Shown here: in pieces, positions 59,321 to 64,000 of the stretch
Layout: each line of letters starts with the position of its first letter
Numbering within the stretch: position 1 is the first letter of the stretch
Source of the DNA: Nymphaea colorata
Taxonomy: Eukaryota; Streptophyta; Magnoliopsida; Nymphaeales; Nymphaeaceae
Direction: 5' to 3'
Assembly (NCBI RefSeq): GCF_008831285.2
Contig: NC_045145.1
Span: 10,540,802 to 10,604,801 of the forward strand
DNA: 64,000 nt
The notes under the pieces: generated by a model
Databases searched by the model: none
Seen by the model: only the letters and a program-made list of their open reading frames with translations
What the model was told of the DNA's origin: nothing
Made by a program: the position numbers and the translations under genes

Positions 59321-60904
59321 TTAGTCATCATCCATGTTATCTAATATGTATTGTAGGTTCGTTAAAGTAGAAAATTTTTCTTGAAATTCCTCACCATTTT
59401 TTCTATTTGATTCGAGTATGTTATGGCCCATGCAGCTATAGCTACAAGGTTCTTCATCAGAAGAATTAGGAGCATGAAATGATTCTTCTATGGATACAAT
59501 ACTATAAATGCTTTCAGTATCGCTAATATATTCATCTAAAGCCAATACATCCTCATTTACACAGTCGACAAGAATAGAGTCTTTATTGTAGAGATTTTTT
59601 CGTTTTGAACAGTCCCTAGCTAAATGTTCAGGACTGCCGCACCTAAAGCATGTTAATTTGTTTTTATAATCTCTTTGGGTATTATATTTTCTAACATGTT
59701 TATGTTTGTCAAGATAGGGTTTTCTAGCATTAGATTTACAAAGGTAGTATCTTCGTCGTTTATCTTTATATCTTGTCTTATAGGTTTTTGGGTGTTTAGG
59801 TTCTTTATCATATCTTTGTGGTGTATAAATTTGTTTGCAAAAGCTATATTCTCCTTTTAATTGTTTTGAAATGGTTATCTCGGTACATTTCTTTACTAAT
59901 TGTTCAATAATAAATTGAATCCTTATACTAATGTTTTCTAGGTGGGGCATCATCTCTTTTTATTTATATTTTTTATGAATCTCAAAACCCAAGGGATCTG
60001 ATAATTTGAGAAATAGGCTTTCTCCTATCTCTTTATTATAAAAACAGCCCGCTAAGAAACTATAATAAAAGAAGTCTTGTAAAAAAGGTTTAATATAGCG
60101 CCAGTCTTTAATTTGGAGCTGCTCTAGATTTCTAATAGAGTCTTGATGTTGTTTATCATACCCTGTATTTGGTTGGTATCCTAGTAAGAATAATTGTATC
60201 TTATTGGTGAAGTTATAAATATTTTTGCCTAAAAGAATTTCTCTTTGTAAGTCTTGTGGGTGTTCTCTTTTGTATGCTTCCCAAGATTCTCTAGCGATTT
60301 CTCCTAAAAAATTTTCGGCCCAATTGTACATTTCTTCTGTTGTCCACATTTCTTGATTCATCCTATCCCATTTCCTAGCAACTCGTTGAGTCCACATGTC
60401 TATTACTGAGGGTAATAATTGTGGATCATGAGCACTTATGTTCACAATTCTTCCTTCATCTATTAAATCTTTTCTGTCTATGGTTTCTAAAGGCATTATT
60501 TTACCCTTAGGTGTATAGGTATCTCTTTCTTTATATTCTACATAAGGTCTTCTAGGGGGTTGTCCTGGTGAATAGAATAGTACAGGTGAAGTTGACGGGG
60601 GTTGTATTGGGGGTTGTGTTTGGTGTTGAGGTTGTTGTTGATCTTGTGGTGATCTTCTACTGGTCACGAGGGATGATTCTGGAGCATCTATTTCCATAAG
60701 ATTTTTTGAGATTTTTATAGGTTTCTGTATATGCATATCTTCTAGTCTATTTATCCTGATATTTCCCGTGGGATCTATATATAGGTTGTCTTCTTCTTGA
60801 ATTTTTCCTTCTGCTACTAATTTTATTTCTAGTCTAAGGATATCGTCTTCTGATAAGTCAAATCTCTTAGGAAGTAGAATACAATTATGTTCCAAGGCTT
60901 CCAT
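59321..60904 (-). pseudogene. Capsid protein of the endogenous pararetrovirus, one internal stop
   Basis: The frame has about 526 residues, the usual caulimovirid capsid size, with a TAA at 59962-59960 between residues 314 and 316. Before the stop are a Q/P-rich linker and the capsid core (ESWEAYKREHPQ and FLLGYQPNTGYD). After it come the conserved basic stretch YLCKSNARKPYLDKHKHVRK, the zinc knuckle CFRCGSPEHLARDC (C-X2-C-X4-H-X4-C) and an acidic tail. Both halves are in the same frame. The next in-frame ATG (59953) lies two codons after the stop, so the second half could in principle be initiated separately. As it stands the capsid is split and non-functional. Confidence 0.85.
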
Positions 60905-61839
60905 TAATCTTCTATCTGGCTACGAAATTCTTCAGCTTCGTTTTCTTCTTTATGTTGTTTTTCTTTATAGTCTAAAAATCTCACAGCATAGCTACCATTG
61001 GGGTTTTTAAACATTAAACTTTCTTCAGGAACTTTGAGATTAGATTTTATTTCTAGATTTTTACTAATATTCCAATCTAAGCCTTCTAATTCTTCCGAAT
61101 CAATAGCCATAGGCTTAATCATCCTGATACCTTTACTAGTCATAGATTCGATTATGGCCTTAGTATCGATTTTGTACTTTGTAATACTACTATTTGTCAC
61201 TTTTCCTAAGAATCCGACATTTACAAGTAAATTAGCTTTTCCTGAAAATGTTTCATATCCTTTAGTTTGAATTCCTATGATAATATGTTCAAGGTCTCTT
61301 ATGCTTAGCAAGAAATCAGGTGCACAATAAAATATGCCCTTGTTGTTAGACATATCAATTTCCATACTTGCTATAATGGCCTTCCTAGCATCGTTTGCCC
61401 ATCTCTTATCTAGTAGAGTGATTAGTACTTTAGTTCCTAGATTTCTTCTGGCTAGGCCTTTAATTCCTATAATTATCAGACCAAGATGAATAAATCTATT
61501 TTGGTTTCGTAATAATTGTTTAATACTGTCATGACCAACGATGCCAATGTTTTGGTGTTCAGTAGTTACACAAACTTCTTCTTCTCCACTTATTCTGACT
61601 AACTGTGGGTTAATACTCCAAAACCTTGTCCTATATAAAGTTCGAGGGTTTAATAGAGAGAGTTGGTGATTATTGTATATTTCTAAATCTCTGTTGACAT
61701 CTATTATTTCTTCTAATGTTCTAGGGCTAGGACCCTGGGTTCGGATCATTCTAGTTAACAGATTTTCGTCTATTCGCCTTATTTCATTAGTATCACTGAG
61801 GTTTCTACTAAGACTAGAAAAAGAACGTCTTACAGTCAT
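60904..61839 (-). CDS. Movement protein (30K superfamily) of the endogenous pararetrovirus, 311 aa
   Basis: This class of protein carries caulimovirid infection from cell to cell through plasmodesmata. The central domain (about residues 90-215) shows the family pattern HLGLIIIGIKGLARRNLG, then LLDKRWANDARKAIIASMEI, and further on DLEHIIIGIQTKGYETFSG. The length is typical of separate caulimovirid movement proteins. The frame is uninterrupted. It starts in a TAATG overlap with the preceding ORF and ends in another TAATG (60906-60902) with the capsid ORF. An intact frame in an old copy is notable, but it need not be expressed. Confidence 0.82.
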   Translation of the reverse strand: MTVRRSFSSLSRNLSDTNEIRRIDENLLTRMIRTQGPSPRTLEEIIDVNRDLEIYNNHQLSLLNPRTLYRTRFWSINPQLVRISGEEEVCVTTEHQNIGIVGHDSIKQLLRNQNRFIHLGLIIIGIKGLARRNLGTKVLITLLDKRWANDARKAIIASMEIDMSNNKGIFYCAPDFLLSIRDLEHIIIGIQTKGYETFSGKANLLVNVGFLGKVTNSSITKYKIDTKAIIESMTSKGIRMIKPMAIDSEELEGLDWNISKNLEIKSNLKVPEESLMFKNPNGSYAVRFLDYKEKQHKEENEAEEFRSQIED

Positions 61840-62162
61840 TATCTTCTAGAAAAAGCTATACTTTTAGGAATAGGGGTAGGAGTAGGTTTGATCCCACCAT
61901 TTCCTATGTTTAGTTTGTCTAGTCTTTTGGTTAATTCCTCTAAGTTTGCTTCCTGTGGTTCTGGTTTTTTTCCTAAGGTTCGTTCGAGATGGCTAAGTCT
62001 TTGGTTTAGTTTTATCATCATAATGATTATCAGGTTTAGTTGACGAACTATAAGTTTATCAGAACTACTGGGGGGATCGTATCTGGTTAGTCCTTCTGCA
62101 TCGGGGTAGTAGGTTCTTGTTTTTTTTAGACTTTGTATGTAGATGTCTTCTTTATCACACAT
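61839..62162 (-). CDS. Virion-associated-like small protein (107 aa) of the endogenous pararetrovirus
   Basis: The ATG at 62162 opens the first viral ORF. The middle (about residues 40-65, LIIIMMIKLNQRLSHLERTL) is a heptad-like coiled coil. The C-terminus is rich in proline and basic residues (IKPTPTPIPK). Size, coiled coil, basic-proline tail and position directly before the movement protein match the virion-associated protein class (CaMV ORF III product; badnavirus and tungrovirus ORF 2), which binds the capsid and nucleic acid. Identity is by architecture, not by strong sequence match. The frame is intact. Its stop shares bases with the next start (TAATG at 61841-61837). Confidence 0.65.
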   Translation of the reverse strand: MCDKEDIYIQSLKKTRTYYPDAEGLTRYDPPSSSDKLIVRQLNLIIIMMIKLNQRLSHLERTLGKKPEPQEANLEELTKRLDKLNIGNGGIKPTPTPIPKSIAFSRR

Positions 62163-64000
62163 AAGTGTCTGTAAGGTTTACTATTTTTTAGGGTCTTATG
62201 TTTTTCAGGATTCAAATATTCTATTCTATGCATGTAATAATACGAAAGAAAATTCAGTAAACTAATTAAACTACTAATTTTGGCTATTATAGTAAATATG
62301 AAATTTTTTGGATTTTATGAAAAACACAGTGTTCAGAAATCAAAGGGTGCTTAAGGTATGATTTTTCGAAATCAAAAAGATTCTTGAGCCTACTAGGTAC
62401 TCATCTCTTTTAATCCCACAGTCCTATGTATCATGCATACAACTTCATACTCTGTTTACGAGTCTTAAGTTTTAAGTTGGAAAAATTCCTTTCACAGAAA
62501 CAGGGTTCTATGAACAGATAACACATCTATTATAAAAAAGAACAAACTGAAACATGGTAAGCTTATGGTATGATTCCCCCGATTTTAAAAACTTGTTGTA
62601 TTCTCCTTTCATAGAACACCATGTGCGACACCTTTGTCATCCCATTAAAACCTCACCGTTTGTGTACTTTTTCCCCTAAACGGCCTCCTCGCCTAACGGG
62701 TACTTCTTTTCCACAATAGCCTTTTGGTCTTAAAGGATTTACACAGTGGCTCGTCCAGAGAATTAAGAACTCAAAAACACGGGAATCAGATCATGAACAA
62801 AACATGTTACAGCAAGTTCTTCCATATAAAGCATGGTTCTACGCATAGATCCTGGCTAGGGCCAGAACTTCTAACATAAAACACAAAGATTCATAATAAC
62901 AGATTACGCAGGCGTATGCAAAGAGACATGCTTTCGGGGAAGAAACTTTCCCGTTCGGCTTATAAGCGAAGCACGAAAGTTACTTCATTAAAATTTTTAA
63001 AAATACCCCCAGCGGCCCAGCCCCGTTACGTGCATACCTGTTGCGTGCACAGAGGTGTGCACACAACTCAATTAGGTGGGGTGCCACTTTGGATCTTAGC
63101 TGATGATTGAGCTCTTGGGACTGAACAGGCTGATTTCCAACTCCATGCAAACATACCCATCCTGGCTGAAACTTGCATAGGAGTTACATTCCTTGTGAAC
63201 TCTTTTGGATGCACTTTCTTGGCTGAATCCTTAGAGTACCTTGTGTAAGAAGGCCCATCTCCCAATTGGTTCAATGTTATGTGATTTGATAATTTTGGAG
63301 TAACAATATACCCTACACTGTTTGTCTTCATTAAGAGGTTGTTGAATATGTGTGAGTGCCAACAGATGGGACCTTGTACTAGTTCATTGGGATTGCACTA
63401 GGGATTCATGTTTTGCTAAGCATTCAAGTTCTTTGATAGTCTCTCCCTCTTATCTCTATGATATTCTAGATAACAAGTTAGGTCCTTGTGGTTCTGCTCC
63501 TACCACTGAAGGCATTGAGTGCTGGAGTAAATGGGACTGTCATTCAAGGAGTAACCTGATCATCACTCTCCTTTTTTGAATGATATGTTGAACCAACCCC
63601 AAATATCATAGTGAATCAACTTATTTTCCAAACTTTTCTTTGAGGTGAATAAGAGTTCGAGTTTGATATAAAGTATTTAACATATAAAATACAACCATAA
63701 GTTTTAGGATAAAAAAGCAAGTCGTTTTACAAGTCTATATAACCCTTTACTATTGTGTGCCATGCTTTTGAAGCATGCAATAAGTGCAAAAAAACAAGGT
63801 TATGAATGGCTTATACCTTAAAATAATAATACATTACGTTGGGCATCAATATGGGAACTGAAAAATGGGGATGTGAAGTAAAATATTTCTAAAATAGCTA
63901 ATTCGTCAAGGAGGGCATTTGGTTACCTCAAATCTGATATCGTCTTACGTCCACAAATTTAGGAACAAACCCTTCTCGTTCTCAACTAAGATCAGAGCCT
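62163..64000. other. Upstream flank of the viral block; no gene recognised
   Basis: The part next to the first viral ORF could be the 3' portion of the viral leader, but no tRNA-Met primer-binding site (TGGTATCAGAGCC on the minus strand) was found. From about 63000 onward nothing is assigned. AT-rich noncoding sequence continues to the window end. Confidence 0.4.

Larger units (their letters stand above)
56740..62162 (-). mobile_element. Endogenous caulimovirid (plant pararetrovirus) sequence lacking RT
   Basis: Read on the minus strand: a small coiled-coil ORF (62162-61839), movement protein (61839-60904), capsid protein with zinc knuckle (60904-59321, one stop inside), an ORF of unknown role (59195-57870, three stops), then a promoter (TATA at 57144-57137) and a poly(A) signal (56944-56939). 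This is the arrangement of a Caulimoviridae genome, but without protease, RT and RNase H. The lesions show a fixed, non-functional integrated copy. Where viral DNA ends on either side is uncertain; the rest of the leader may lie in 62163-63000. Genus was not determined. Separate movement and capsid ORFs differ from polyprotein genera such as Badnavirus. Confidence 0.85.

Noticed and set aside
63560-63700. Minus-strand reading NKLIHYDIWGW, resembling the start of a copia integrase core
   Set aside because: The sequence before and after does not continue as integrase in any frame, so a single short resemblance is not enough.
63985-64000. GATCAGAGCC at the window end, resembling a tRNA-Met primer-binding site
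   Set aside because: The first bases (TGGTA) do not match and no LTR end is recognisable before it. The window stops too early to judge.

Overview
The window is plant nuclear DNA (flowering-plant type, AT-rich). It is gene-poor and consists mostly of nested, decaying transposable elements. I could not identify the species. Host genes are supported in two places only. One is the last two exons of a BIM-type bHLH gene on the + strand (12046-13634). The other is a small multi-exon gene of unknown function (about 44179-45056, + strand).

Layout. 1-3423: the 5' part of a Ty1/copia element on the - strand (LTR, primer-binding site, leader, gag, start of pol), cut by the window edge. 3558-4263: a small hAT-like element and a 134-bp tandem duplication. 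4400-8050: an old copia relic (-), abutted by a copia RNase H fragment with its 3' LTR (+, 8090-9136). 9890-11460: a Ty3/gypsy relic (-). 12046-13634: the BIM-like gene end, with a MITE in its intron. 15-21 kb: a foldback repeat, a CACTA end, a second copy of the same MITE family and a gypsy RT/RNase H relic. 22-33 kb: degenerate, low-complexity repeat DNA with tandem and inverted duplications and no recognisable gene. 33272-41788: a CACTA (En/Spm) transposon with TNP2 transposase remnants, into which a complete copia element (34384-39696, 5-bp target duplication) inserted. 44-45.7 kb: the small gene and a Tourist-like MITE. 45980-56075: one L1-type LINE (+), broken by a copia fragment, a plastid trnA fragment, a hAT element carrying duplicated exon-like DNA, and a MITE. 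The LINE also carries an internal triplication of its RT region.

56740-62162 and some flanking DNA hold an endogenous plant pararetrovirus (Caulimoviridae) on the - strand. In order it has a small coiled-coil virion-associated-like protein, a movement protein, a capsid protein with a zinc knuckle (split by one stop codon), a roughly 440-codon ORF of unknown function with three stop codons, and a pregenomic-type promoter followed at the expected spacing by a poly(A) signal. No protease, reverse transcriptase or RNase H region lies between the capsid gene and the promoter. The first three genes are joined by TAATG overlaps, which suggests translation by termination and re-initiation. The absence of RT, with the other genome parts in consecutive order, is the most unusual observation in the window. 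It could be a deletion, or the RT-less component of a divided-genome virus.

All functional assignments come from reading motifs by eye. No database search was possible.
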